Below are positions 56,426 through 64,000 of a stretch of 64,000 bases of DNA, piece by piece; the stretch's first letter is position 1; every line of letters starts with the position of its first letter. The stretch is from Olleya marilimosa CAM030. Its GTDB lineage: Bacteria; Bacteroidota; Bacteroidia; Flavobacteriales; Flavobacteriaceae. Made by a program: the position numbers and the translations under genes. Below the pieces are notes generated by a model. That model was not told the origin of the DNA. It did not search any database and saw nothing but the letters and a program-made list of their open reading frames with translations. Location of the stretch: positions 620,001 to 684,000 of the forward strand of contig NZ_JADR01000001.1 in the NCBI RefSeq assembly GCF_000518485.1, in the 5' to 3' direction.

Positions 56426-57574
56426 TTATTTTACTAATCTAATTCCTGTGTATTGCCAGCGCTCTAATGGACTGAAAAAATTTCTATATGTATTCCTGCT
56501 ATGGTTTTGTGATGTTGCAACAGATGCGCCACGAAGGACCATTTTGTTGCTCATAAACTTTCCGTTATACTCGCCTACTGCTCCATTTGCTTTCTCAAAG
56601 TTTGGATAAGGAAGGTATGCACTTGCGGTCCATTCCCAACGTTTTCCCCAATCAAGGTTTTTAGAAGCGACTTCCCATTCAAATTCTGTTGGTAATCGCA
56701 TCCCTTTCCATTCTGCGTAAGCATTAGCTTCATAAAAGTTAATATGACCTAATATGGCGTTTTTATCCACAAGTTGTAAACCTGCTAAAGTGTAGTAATG
56801 CCATTCTTGGTCCATTTTATACCAATATAAAGGTGCATTTACCTGGTTTTTATTTACCCAAGACCAACCTTCGTCTAACCAAAGATTAAAATCTGAATAA
56901 CCTCCAGCTTCCATAAATGCAATGTAATCTCCATTGGTTACTAAAAAGTTGTTTATTTCAAAGTCATTAATAAAGACTTTATGTACTCCTAACTCGTTAT
57001 CGTAACAAAAGTCATTTCCTTTATAGCCAATCTCATAAACACCTTCCTTTATTTGAAAGGTTTCTTTAGATTGATTATGATTTTTTAAAAGGTTCTCATC
57101 CTTTTTATAAACCGGAAATAATGGATTGTGACCAAACATATATTTAACATCTGTAACCAATAATTCTTGATGTTGTTGCTCGTGGTTTAATCCTAAAATG
57201 ATTAAATTGGTTAATTCTTTATTTGAATTTTGAGCTAATAATTTTAAAACATGTTCATCTACATAACTTCTATAATCCAATACTTCACTAGTAACAGGTC
57301 TAGACATATTACCTCTATTAGATTGTAATATGCGTGATCCTAAAGTATTGTAGTAACTATTAAATAGGAAACTGTAATTATTGTTAAACTCTTTATAATC
57401 AGGTAAAAATTGTTTTAAAATAAACTCTTCAAAAAACCAAGTGGTGTGTGCTAAATGCCATTTTGGTGGACTTGCAAAAGCAACCACTTGAATTGAATAA
57501 TCTTCAACATTTAAATGACTGCAAAACGATACTGTTTGCGCTCTTACCTGTTTAAAATGTGTTACAATATTCAT
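56426..57574 (-). CDS. egtB: Hercynine sulfoxide synthase-type protein (EgtB-like)
   Basis: The protein has 382 residues from 57574 (MNIVTHF); starts at 57589 or 57613 are also possible. It has a DinB-like domain with the iron ligands H (WHLAHTTW) and HEQQHQ, and an FGE-sulfatase domain ending in the RNTYRNFF and RWQYTGIRL motifs. EgtB joins a sulfur donor to hercynine with O2 on a 3-His iron site. Neither EgtA nor EgtC is nearby, so cysteine is a likelier donor than gamma-glutamylcysteine, but this is inferred. A separate C-S lyase (EgtE) is not seen in the window. Confidence 0.87.
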   Translation of the reverse strand: MNIVTHFKQVRAQTVSFCSHLNVEDYSIQVVAFASPPKWHLAHTTWFFEEFILKQFLPDYKEFNNNYSFLFNSYYNTLGSRILQSNRGNMSRPVTSEVLDYRSYVDEHVLKLLAQNSNKELTNLIILGLNHEQQHQELLVTDVKYMFGHNPLFPVYKKDENLLKNHNQSKETFQIKEGVYEIGYKGNDFCYDNELGVHKVFINDFEINNFLVTNGDYIAFMEAGGYSDFNLWLDEGWSWVNKNQVNAPLYWYKMDQEWHYYTLAGLQLVDKNAILGHINFYEANAYAEWKGMRLPTEFEWEVASKNLDWGKRWEWTASAYLPYPNFEKANGAVGEYNGKFMSNKMVLRGASVATSQNHSRNTYRNFFSPLERWQYTGIRLVK

Positions 57575-57613
57575 ATTTAGATTTGCCATTATCATCAAAT
57601 TTAAACAATCCAT

Positions 57614-58232
57614 TGTAACGTAGTGGTCATTATATGGCCAAATTTGATGTGTGTGTGTTTATATCACTAAGTCGTTTTCTGCCACAATTCTTACAAAATT
57701 GATAGACTTTTCAGGAAATTTTTATGTATGCGATTAAAATAATCTGTTTTGAAAAATGCAATTGTGCTTTTATGTGTTTTACTATAATCTTTAATGTAGG
57801 TTTATCTAATCTGCCTTTAGCCTGTTTATAACTTGAATTTACATCATATATGATTTAAAATACCTTCTTAAACAATTGTCCAATCCAATCCTGAATTTTG
57901 AATATCTATTTCTGTTTGGTGATTATTTTTAACAATTGGACTAAAAGCAATTTATATCCATCTGCGATTAAAACTAAATTTTAATCAATTTAAAGCTCGT
58001 ACAAGTTGTTATTTTAAAAATAGATCAAAAATTTGAATACTAAAACACATATAAAACCTAATTGTTAAGCCTTACTAAAATTGATTATGATTGATTAAAA
58101 CTGAATATCAATAATTTAAGTAAAACCATATTATAGATTGATTCTAAATTGAAAATTTAAATTTTTATTAATCTATTTATCTATATTTATAGTCAAACAA
58201 CAAATTTTGAGTATTAAACATGAGTATTAAAC
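57614..58232. other. 620-bp non-coding AT-rich interval
   Basis: No gene is seen. It holds the divergent promoters of egtB and the membrane-protein gene and, at its right end, a 13-bp tandem repeat. Confidence 0.5.
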
Positions 58233-58246
58233 ATGAGTATTAAAAA
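58208..58246 (+). repeat. 13-bp tandem repeat spanning the start codon
   Basis: The unit tgagtattaaaca is present at 58208-58220 and 58221-58233, with a third near-copy at 58234-58246. The duplication creates an upstream ATG (58220) whose 7-codon frame ends at 58243, and the true start at 58233. Confidence 0.8.
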
Positions 58247-58973
58247 ATTGGTCTCATATAAAATTAGGAAAAACACGACTGTTTTTGATCTTCTATTTTT
58301 TTTAGTGTTTATAACTACAATAATATTAAGTATTACGCTTAAAGAAAAAAAGAATTTAATTTACATTTCTCCAATTGTTATATTAACAATAATCATTAAG
58401 TATTTTAGTGTTGTAAAAAAGAAATTAGACCCTTTATTTATAATAGCTTTACTAGCTTTTCTTTTTCTTAACGTGATAAGTTTTTATGCTTATAATAAAT
58501 ATTTTAATACCATTAGTTTACTAACATCAACCTATTTAATACTTTTTTCTTTAATACTTAAAAAATATCTTATTAAAAGTAGGCTCAAGTCCTTTTTATC
58601 TTTATCAGTTGTTTTAGGTGTTTTATTAGTGGGTTATGTAATTTATGCTGTTGTGGACTTATTAATTGGTCAAATGCCCAATTCTAACTTGATTTTTATT
58701 CTAATTTGTGCTGTATGCTTATTTATATACTCCATCACATTTGCTATAATTTATATTAGTGATAATTATGAAAATGCTACTATTTTATTAGCTTCAGGAG
58801 TAGCAACTATTTTTAATCTATGTTTATCTCCTATAAATGAGTATTTTTTATACAATCAAACATTTAGTGTTCTAATATTATTCTGTCATTACATGTCTTT
58901 ATACCTTTTCATGAAGTTTATTACAACAACTAAAATCATTAATCCCGATGATGTAAAAAATAAATATTTTTAG
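58233..58973 (+). CDS. Integral membrane protein of unknown function
   Basis: The 246-residue protein has about seven hydrophobic segments and a basic N-terminus (MSIKKLVSYKIRK). The layout and a late CHYMSLYLFMKF segment vaguely resemble YhhN-like lysoplasmalogenases, but I cannot confirm that. The start codon is embedded in a 13-bp tandem repeat. Confidence 0.6.
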   Translation: MSIKKLVSYKIRKNTTVFDLLFFLVFITTIILSITLKEKKNLIYISPIVILTIIIKYFSVVKKKLDPLFIIALLAFLFLNVISFYAYNKYFNTISLLTSTYLILFSLILKKYLIKSRLKSFLSLSVVLGVLLVGYVIYAVVDLLIGQMPNSNLIFILICAVCLFIYSITFAIIYISDNYENATILLASGVATIFNLCLSPINEYFLYNQTFSVLILFCHYMSLYLFMKFITTTKIINPDDVKNKYF

Positions 58974-59115
58974 AGTTTATTTAATATGTTTTTAAACAAG
59001 TAACAATTTAAATAGAGTTTAAAAATTTTTATAGAAGACTAATACTACTTTTCTTCTTTTAGCTTTAAAATTTACAGATGTTATATTTTTAAGAAATTTT
59101 AACGTATTTTAATAT

Positions 59116-59143
59116 TTTGGTATGGCTTTATGCTATACATTTG
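59116..59143 (+). promoter_or_regulatory. Promoter of the riboswitch-transporter transcript
   Basis: TTTG (59116-59119) and TACATTTG (59136-59143) are separated by 16 bp, a little shorter than usual. The start of transcription would fall just before the RNA element at 59158. Confidence 0.5.
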
Positions 59144-59157
59144 CCGACTTAAATTAA

Positions 59158-59299
59158 TTATCAAGAATCTCAATAAAAGGAGATAGCAACCTGCAATAAC
59201 AAGCAAGGTGCTAAATAGATAAGCCAATTAATTGGAACAAATGTTAACTCATACTTCTTTTTACTTGTTGCTATTTCCTTTAAAAAATGAAAAGGAAAC
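59158..59299 (+). ncRNA. Compact SAM-I (S-box)-like riboswitch with translational expression platform
   Basis: The aptamer region 59158-59222 has P1 ttatc/gataa (59158-59162 and 59218-59222), the AAGA after it, a short P2 (59167-59171 and 59180-59184), GCAACC, a P3 with a bulge (59189-59194 and 59203-59209) and GGTGCTAAAT. These are the core S-box words, but P2 has no kink-turn, no GGGA/CCC pseudoknot partner, and there is no P4. Downstream, 59267-59281 can pair over 15 positions with 59176-59190 (one G-U), or 59274-59281 can pair perfectly with the ribosome binding site 59291-59298. The two are exclusive, giving a clear on/off switch. The next gene is a MetT-type transporter, a known target of SAM riboswitches. 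Confidence 0.7.
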
Positions 59300-60613
59300 A
59301 TGGCAAATTCAAAAACAATTACTCCAAAATTTTCAGCATTAATACCACTATTCGTATTTGTATTTACGTTTTTAGGAGTAGGTATTTATCAAAACGATTT
59401 TTACGCACTTCCAGCTCCAATTGCAGTTATAGTTGGTATAATTGTGGCGTTTTTAATGTTTAGACAATCTATAACCTCTAAAATAAATACGCTGCTTAAA
59501 GGTTGTGGTGACGACAAGATCTTAACCATGTGCCTTATTTATTTATTAGCAGGTGCATTTGCTACCATTACTAAAGCAACAGGAAGTGTAGATGCTATTG
59601 TTAATTTAGGGCTAGATTATATTGCAATACAATATATCTATTTTGGTGTATTTATAATTGCAGGATTTTTATCGGTTTCTACAGGTACATCTGTTGGAGC
59701 TATAGTAGCTTTAGCTCCAATTGTGATTGGTTTTGCAGATAAAAGCAACGTAGATTTAGGTATATTATGTGGTGCATTATTAGGTGGTAGTATGTTTGGA
59801 GATAATCTTTCTGTTATTTCAGATACTACTATTGCTGCAACACAGTCTTTAGGTTGCAAAATGAGTGACAAGTTTAAGCAAAATATTAAAATTGCTTTTC
59901 CAGCAGCTTTAATTACTATTGGTATTTTAATTGTTCAAGGTTTTGGCTTAAAAGAAGTAAAATCAGAAGCTATCATTTATACGTATTCAGTAGTTAAAAT
60001 TTTACCTTATTTATTAGTTATCATATTATCAATAATAGGTATTAATGTGTTTGTTACGTTACTATTAGGTGTTATTGCTGGTGGTTTGTTAGGTATTATT
60101 TATGGAGATTTTACATTAATCGAATCCACTAAAATTGCATACAATGGTTTTACTAGCATGACCGAAATCTTTTTATTATCTCTTTTAACAGGTGGCTTAG
60201 CTGCTTTGGTTGAAAAAAATGGAGGTATTGATTTTATTTTAAATAAAATTAAAACTTTAATTAAAAGTAAACGCTCAGCTCAGCTAGGTATTGCTACATT
60301 GGTTGGTACTATTAATATGGCTATTGCTAATAACACAGTATCTATTATCATAGCTGGTCCCATAGCAAAAACAATCAATGATCAATATCATTTAGATAAC
60401 AAAAAAACTGCTTCAATTTTAGATATTTTTGCCTGTATTATCCAAGGAATCTTGCCTTATGGTGCACAAGTATTAATGATACTTAGTTTTGCTAATGGTA
60501 AAATTGATTATTTAGATTTAGTATCTAATACCTGGTATTTATTACTATTATTTATTTACACAATACTATTAATTATGTTTAAACCTTTTGTTTTAAAAAC
60601 AAATCTCATTTAA
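59300..60613 (+). CDS. NhaC-family transporter, probable methionine transporter (MetT-like)
   Basis: The 437-residue protein has about eleven hydrophobic segments and the NhaC-type motifs SVSTGTSVGAIVALAPI, GGSMFGDNLSVISDTT and IANNTVSIIIAGP. Members of this family controlled by SAM riboswitches were assigned as methionine transporters (MetT), and the compact S-box-like RNA just upstream supports that role. A Shine-Dalgarno AAGGA, rare in this phylum, is at 59292-59296 and lies within the switchable hairpin. Ordinary Na+/H+ antiport remains possible. Confidence 0.8.
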   Translation: MANSKTITPKFSALIPLFVFVFTFLGVGIYQNDFYALPAPIAVIVGIIVAFLMFRQSITSKINTLLKGCGDDKILTMCLIYLLAGAFATITKATGSVDAIVNLGLDYIAIQYIYFGVFIIAGFLSVSTGTSVGAIVALAPIVIGFADKSNVDLGILCGALLGGSMFGDNLSVISDTTIAATQSLGCKMSDKFKQNIKIAFPAALITIGILIVQGFGLKEVKSEAIIYTYSVVKILPYLLVIILSIIGINVFVTLLLGVIAGGLLGIIYGDFTLIESTKIAYNGFTSMTEIFLLSLLTGGLAALVEKNGGIDFILNKIKTLIKSKRSAQLGIATLVGTINMAIANNTVSIIIAGPIAKTINDQYHLDNKKTASILDIFACIIQGILPYGAQVLMILSFANGKIDYLDLVSNTWYLLLLFIYTILLIMFKPFVLKTNLI

Positions 60614-60889
60614 CTATATATCAATACATTATTAAAAATTAATACTACATTAATCTCTTTAAATATTCTATGTAACATTCAGGTCATGGTAAACAAAAAG
60701 CATCTTTATTCCAATTTAATAAATCAATATTATTTTTAAAACATTCTACTAAATTTGTATTAAAAATAAATAGTTTTCTGTAGGCTACTAAATCGATATC
60801 AATTGTTTCTAAAACTTAATTTCAATCTAGTGTATTTAAAATTATTAATTTCAAAAAAATAGTATATTGCATATAAACACCATTAGTTT

Positions 60890-62092
60890 ATGATTGCTCC
60901 AAAAAAACACATAAAAGAAGCTGAACGGTTAGCAGAATTAAAATCGTATAATATTTTAGACACTTTACCTGATCAAGATTATGATGGTTTGACTAAAATC
61001 GCTGCCCAAATATGTGATGTGCCAATTGCATTAATTAGTCTTGTGGATAATGATAGACAATGGTTTAAATCAAGTTTTGGTTTAGAAGCTACAGAAACCC
61101 CCAGAGACCTATCCTTTTGTGGTCACGCAATTAATGATAAAGATAATGCGCTAATTGTTGAAGACGCTAGAAAAGACCAACGCTTTGTTGATAATCCTTT
61201 AGTTGTTGGAGGACCAAAAGTAATTTTTTATACAGGTGTCCCTCTAAAATCCTCAAATGGCTTACCATTGGGTACTTTATGCGTTATTGATTCTAAACCA
61301 AGAGTATTGTCAGATAGTCAAAATGAAGCTTTAACTGCCTTATCTAAACAAGTCGTAAACCTACTAGCTTTAAGAAAAAAGAATTTTAAACTAAATGATT
61401 TAGTGACGCAATTGGAAGAAAAAAATTCAGATTTAGAGCAATTTGCTTATGCAGCATCCCATGATATAAAATCTCCTTTATCAAATATATCTAATTTAGC
61501 AGGCATGTTTTTAGCCGATTATAAAGACAAAATTGACTCTAAAGGCATTAACATTATTGACTTGATTATAAAATCTACAGAACAATCGTATAAATTTTTA
61601 GACCGTTTAATGGAATATAGCACAAAGTTAGACCAACTTTCAGACCTTAAAGAAGATCTTACGATTACAGCCTTTAAAAAAGATATTTTGGATTATTATG
61701 CTAACGATCAAATTTTAAAACTAAGCTTTTCCACAACTTTAAAAAAATTACATATCAATTCAGTCATTGTTGGTCAAATTTTAACCAACCTTATTAATAA
61801 TGCCGAAAAATATACTGATAAACCAACCGTAAATGTCAACATTGATATTTCTGAAACAGATACTCATTACAGATTTAATGTTAGCGATAATGGACCAGGA
61901 ATTAAAAAAGAGTACTTAGAAAAAATCTTCAAAATATTTGTCAAACTATCCAAGACAGATAAATATGGTAATGAAGGTGCTGGTCTAGGATTACCAATTG
62001 TCAGCAAACTAGTTAGCAAATTAGGAGGTACCATTGAAGCAAATTCTGAGATTAACAAAGGATCCTCATTTATATTTACCATTTTAAAATAG
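60890..62092 (+). CDS. GAF-domain sensor histidine kinase (soluble)
   Basis: The 400-residue protein has an N-terminal GAF domain (about 20-160, with VPIALISLVD, FCGHAI and PLGTLCVID), a HisKA helix with H191 (AASHDIKSP) and a HATPase domain (NNAEKYTD, DNGPGIK, GAGLGLPIV). There are no membrane segments and no receiver domain. The GAF type with F-C-G-H is common in light- or redox-sensing kinases, but the ligand is not determined. The kinase at 46996 has similar architecture but distinct sequence. Confidence 0.88.
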   Translation: MIAPKKHIKEAERLAELKSYNILDTLPDQDYDGLTKIAAQICDVPIALISLVDNDRQWFKSSFGLEATETPRDLSFCGHAINDKDNALIVEDARKDQRFVDNPLVVGGPKVIFYTGVPLKSSNGLPLGTLCVIDSKPRVLSDSQNEALTALSKQVVNLLALRKKNFKLNDLVTQLEEKNSDLEQFAYAASHDIKSPLSNISNLAGMFLADYKDKIDSKGINIIDLIIKSTEQSYKFLDRLMEYSTKLDQLSDLKEDLTITAFKKDILDYYANDQILKLSFSTTLKKLHINSVIVGQILTNLINNAEKYTDKPTVNVNIDISETDTHYRFNVSDNGPGIKKEYLEKIFKIFVKLSKTDKYGNEGAGLGLPIVSKLVSKLGGTIEANSEINKGSSFIFTILK

Positions 62093-62185
62093 TTTCTATC
62101 TACTTTGCACTCACCTATTCATCGTTGTTAGCATAAGTTAATTTTATGATTTTCGGTAAAATATAAATCTTTGTTAAAGAAAAAG

Positions 62186-62213
62186 AATGAACGTTCATTT
62201 TTACATATCTTTG
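62186..62213 (+). promoter_or_regulatory. TetR-type operator and -7 box
   Basis: The perfect 14-bp palindrome AATGAACGTTCATT (62186-62199) precedes TATCTTTG (62206-62213), a TAnnTTTG -7 box, and the TetR gene starts at 62232. The palindrome covers the -33 position, so the TetR protein probably represses itself and the genes behind it. Confidence 0.75.
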
Positions 62214-62231
62214 TATCAGATATAAAACAAA

Positions 62232-62816
62232 ATGGCTAAACTTCAAAAAAGCATAGATAAACGTAACGCATTGGTAAAAGCAACAATCGAGCTGGTAAAC
62301 AACAACGGTTTTCATGCAACACCAATGAGTAAAATAGCTAAAATGGCTAACGTCTCTCCTGCTACAATTTATTTATATTTTGAAAATAAGCAGGATTTAG
62401 TTAATCAAACTTACATTGATGTTAAGGCTGAATATACCAAATACGCCTTTGCGACTTACGATCCAAAAATGTCTGTTGAAGCAGGTTTTGAGTTAATCTG
62501 GAAACGTATTGCAGATTTTAAGCTTAAAGAGTGCGAAAATGCAATGTTTTTAGCACAATGTGACAACACACCAATGATTGACGATCAAAGCAGACAACAA
62601 GGTATAATGCATCTACAACCGTTATTAGACCTTTGGGCTCGCGGAAAAAAAGAAGGCATTATTAAACCAATGTCTGACTACTTACTGTATGCTTATTCCA
62701 TAAACCCATTATCCTTTTTAATGATTATTCAAAAAAGAGGCGATTTTCAGCTAGATGAAAGACATCTAGAAGAAGCTTATCAATCTGCTTGGAGCAGCAT
62801 AAAAGTGTGTCAATAG
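62232..62816 (+). CDS. TetR-family transcriptional regulator
   Basis: The 194-residue protein has the TetR N-terminal HTH (LVKATIELVNNNGFHATPMSKIAKMANVSPATIYLYFENKQDL) and a helical ligand-binding domain. It probably binds the palindrome just upstream. It overlaps closely with an operon (1 bp to the next gene) of an NAD(P)-binding protein and a nitroreductase. Confidence 0.9.
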   Translation: MAKLQKSIDKRNALVKATIELVNNNGFHATPMSKIAKMANVSPATIYLYFENKQDLVNQTYIDVKAEYTKYAFATYDPKMSVEAGFELIWKRIADFKLKECENAMFLAQCDNTPMIDDQSRQQGIMHLQPLLDLWARGKKEGIIKPMSDYLLYAYSINPLSFLMIIQKRGDFQLDERHLEEAYQSAWSSIKVCQ

Positions 62817-62817
62817 A

Positions 62818-63483
62818 ATGAATAAAACAGCAATAATATTAGGAGCAACAGGTTTAACTGGAGGTATTTTACTTCAAAAGTTAATAGATGATCAAGATTA
62901 TTCAAGTATCAAATTATTTTCAAGATCAAAAATAGAAGGATTACCTAGCAAAGTAACTCAGTATATAGGAGATTTACTAAAGTTAGAGGATTTTAAAGAC
63001 GACTTTACTGCACATCAAGTGTATTGTTGTATTGGTACCACTAAAAGTAAAACACCAGATAAAACACTTTACAAAAAAATAGATTATGGCATTCCAGTGA
63101 CTGCTGCAAAATTAGCAAAAGCTAATGCTATAGATACATTTGTGGTAATATCTGCAATGGGAGCAAATGCTAACAGTTCAATATTTTATAATAAAACTAA
63201 AGGCGAAATGGAGCAAGAGGTCCTAAATCAAGACATCAACCGAACCTTTATTTTAAGACCTTCATTAATTGGAGGACAACGCGAAGAGAGACGCACACTT
63301 GAAAAAATAGGAATCTCAATATTTGAAGCCTTAAAACCGCTATTTATTGGTGCTTTAAAAAAATATAAAATTATTCAACCAGAAACCATTGCACAAGCCA
63401 TGTTAAACTTAGCTAATAGCACTAATCATGCTAAAACTATTATAACATCAGACGCAATACAACGTATTACAAAAAACAACTAA
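62818..63483 (+). CDS. NAD(P)-binding Rossmann-fold oxidoreductase
   Basis: The 221-residue protein has an NAD(P)-binding start (ILGATGLTGGIL) and the extended-SDR-like pattern VVISAMGANANSSIFYNKTKGEMEQEV with Tyr-x3-Lys. It resembles small NmrA/HTATIP2-like oxidoreductases. The substrate is not known. It follows TetR directly and precedes a nitroreductase gene by 16 bp. Confidence 0.8.
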   Translation: MNKTAIILGATGLTGGILLQKLIDDQDYSSIKLFSRSKIEGLPSKVTQYIGDLLKLEDFKDDFTAHQVYCCIGTTKSKTPDKTLYKKIDYGIPVTAAKLAKANAIDTFVVISAMGANANSSIFYNKTKGEMEQEVLNQDINRTFILRPSLIGGQREERRTLEKIGISIFEALKPLFIGALKKYKIIQPETIAQAMLNLANSTNHAKTIITSDAIQRITKNN

Positions 63484-63499
63484 AATAAAAATTAAAACT

Positions 63500-64000
63500 A
63501 TGGAATTATTAGACAAATTAAATTGGAGATATGCTGCTAAGGCAATGAATGGTAAAGTCGTACCAGAAGAAAAAGTAGAACGTATTTTAGAAGCTGCACG
63601 CTTAGCTCCTACATCATCAGGTTTACAACCTTTTGAAATATTTGTTGTAAAAAACCAAGACGTTAAAGAGAAGATTAAACCTGTAGCTTGGAATCAATCT
63701 GTAGTTACTGATTGTTCTCACCTACTTGTATTTGCTGCTTGGGATACTTACACGCCAGAGCGTATCAACTATATGTTTGATTTAACAAATAAAATTAGAG
63801 GTTTTGAAAACGAAGGATGGGAAAACTACCGTCAAATGTTATTAAACTCTTATCCTCAAAAAGATGCTGAAGAAAACTTTAATCACGCTGCAAAACAGGC
63901 TTACATAGCTTTTGCTGAAGCATTAACTGCTTGTGCTTTTGAAGGTGTAGATGCAACTCCAATGGAAGGTTTTGATCCGGAAGCTGTAGACCAAATATTA
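63500..64000 (+). CDS. Nitroreductase family protein (3' end outside window)
   Basis: The frame opens at 63500 with MELLDKLNWRYAAKAMN and runs to the window end; 167 codons are visible. R-Y-A-A-K, APTSSGLQPFEIFVV and AAWDTYTPER match flavin-dependent nitroreductases such as NfsB, which reduce nitro compounds or quinones with NAD(P)H. It lies in the TetR operon, which fits an electrophile or quinone stress role, though this is inferred. Confidence 0.88.
   Translation, partial: MELLDKLNWRYAAKAMNGKVVPEEKVERILEAARLAPTSSGLQPFEIFVVKNQDVKEKIKPVAWNQSVVTDCSHLLVFAAWDTYTPERINYMFDLTNKIRGFENEGWENYRQMLLNSYPQKDAEENFNHAAKQAYIAFAEALTACAFEGVDATPMEGFDPEAVDQIL

Noticed and set aside
59300-60613. Calling the transporter a plain NhaC Na+/H+ antiporter
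   Set aside because: The S-box-like leader makes a methionine transport role more likely, though antiport is kept as an alternative.

Overview
The window is AT-rich DNA, and its gene content, TAnnTTTG promoter boxes, SusC/SusD pairs, a type IX secretion C-terminal domain and near absence of Shine-Dalgarno sequences point to a marine member of Flavobacteriaceae (Bacteroidota) that lives on algal polysaccharides. The species cannot be fixed from the sequence.

Layout. (1) 1-1118: 3' part of a DbpA-like DEAD-box helicase. (2) 1259-21278: a complete alginate-utilisation locus. A lyase unit (PL7, PL6, a heparinase-II/III-type lyase, PL17, KdgF) is followed by a SusC/SusD/PKD-lipoprotein/PL7 unit, a FadR-type GntR regulator, an MFS transporter, an SDR reductase, KdgK and KdgA. 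Alginate would be cut outside the cell and in the periplasm to unsaturated uronate, linearised by KdgF, imported, reduced to KDG, phosphorylated and split to pyruvate and glyceraldehyde-3-phosphate. Both polysaccharide units start with the same twin palindrome lying on the promoter -7 box, the likely GntR operator. (3) 21317-22156: an EamA transporter. (4) About 22.2-31.1 kb: an accessory island with long non-coding mosaics and dispersed repeats. It carries an AAA ATPase plus subtilisin-like protease pair resembling the IetAS anti-phage system, and an M4 metalloprotease lipoprotein next to an unknown beta-rich protein. (5) 31.1-34.1 kb: a hypothetical protein, a flavin amine oxidase-like protein, two DoxX-like membrane proteins and a 54-residue protein. 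(6) 34.2-46.3 kb, minus strand: a second polysaccharide locus (SusC, SusD, SusE-like, two GH30 glycosidases, a T9SS-sorted binding protein) with a TPR/HTH membrane regulator, probably for beta-1,6-linked glucan or laminarin side chains. (7) 46.4-54.8 kb: housekeeping and envelope genes, among them a sensor kinase, a beta-barrel protein, an LLM oxidoreductase, ThiE, an OmpA-family protein with an internally duplicated barrel, and an EamA transporter. (8) 54.8-57.6 kb: EgtB-EgtD ergothioneine-type genes coupled to a racemase-like protein that lacks one catalytic Cys. (9) 58.2-64.0 kb: a membrane protein, a MetT/NhaC-type transporter behind what looks like a very compact SAM riboswitch, a GAF histidine kinase, a TetR operon and a partial nitroreductase.

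The strongest candidates for something new are the compact S-box-like RNA at 59158-59299, with its two mutually exclusive pairings around the ribosome binding site, and the protease-rich island at 23-31 kb with its repeated spacers. The twin GntR operators and the EgtB-EgtD-racemase operon are good, testable regulatory and metabolic observations.
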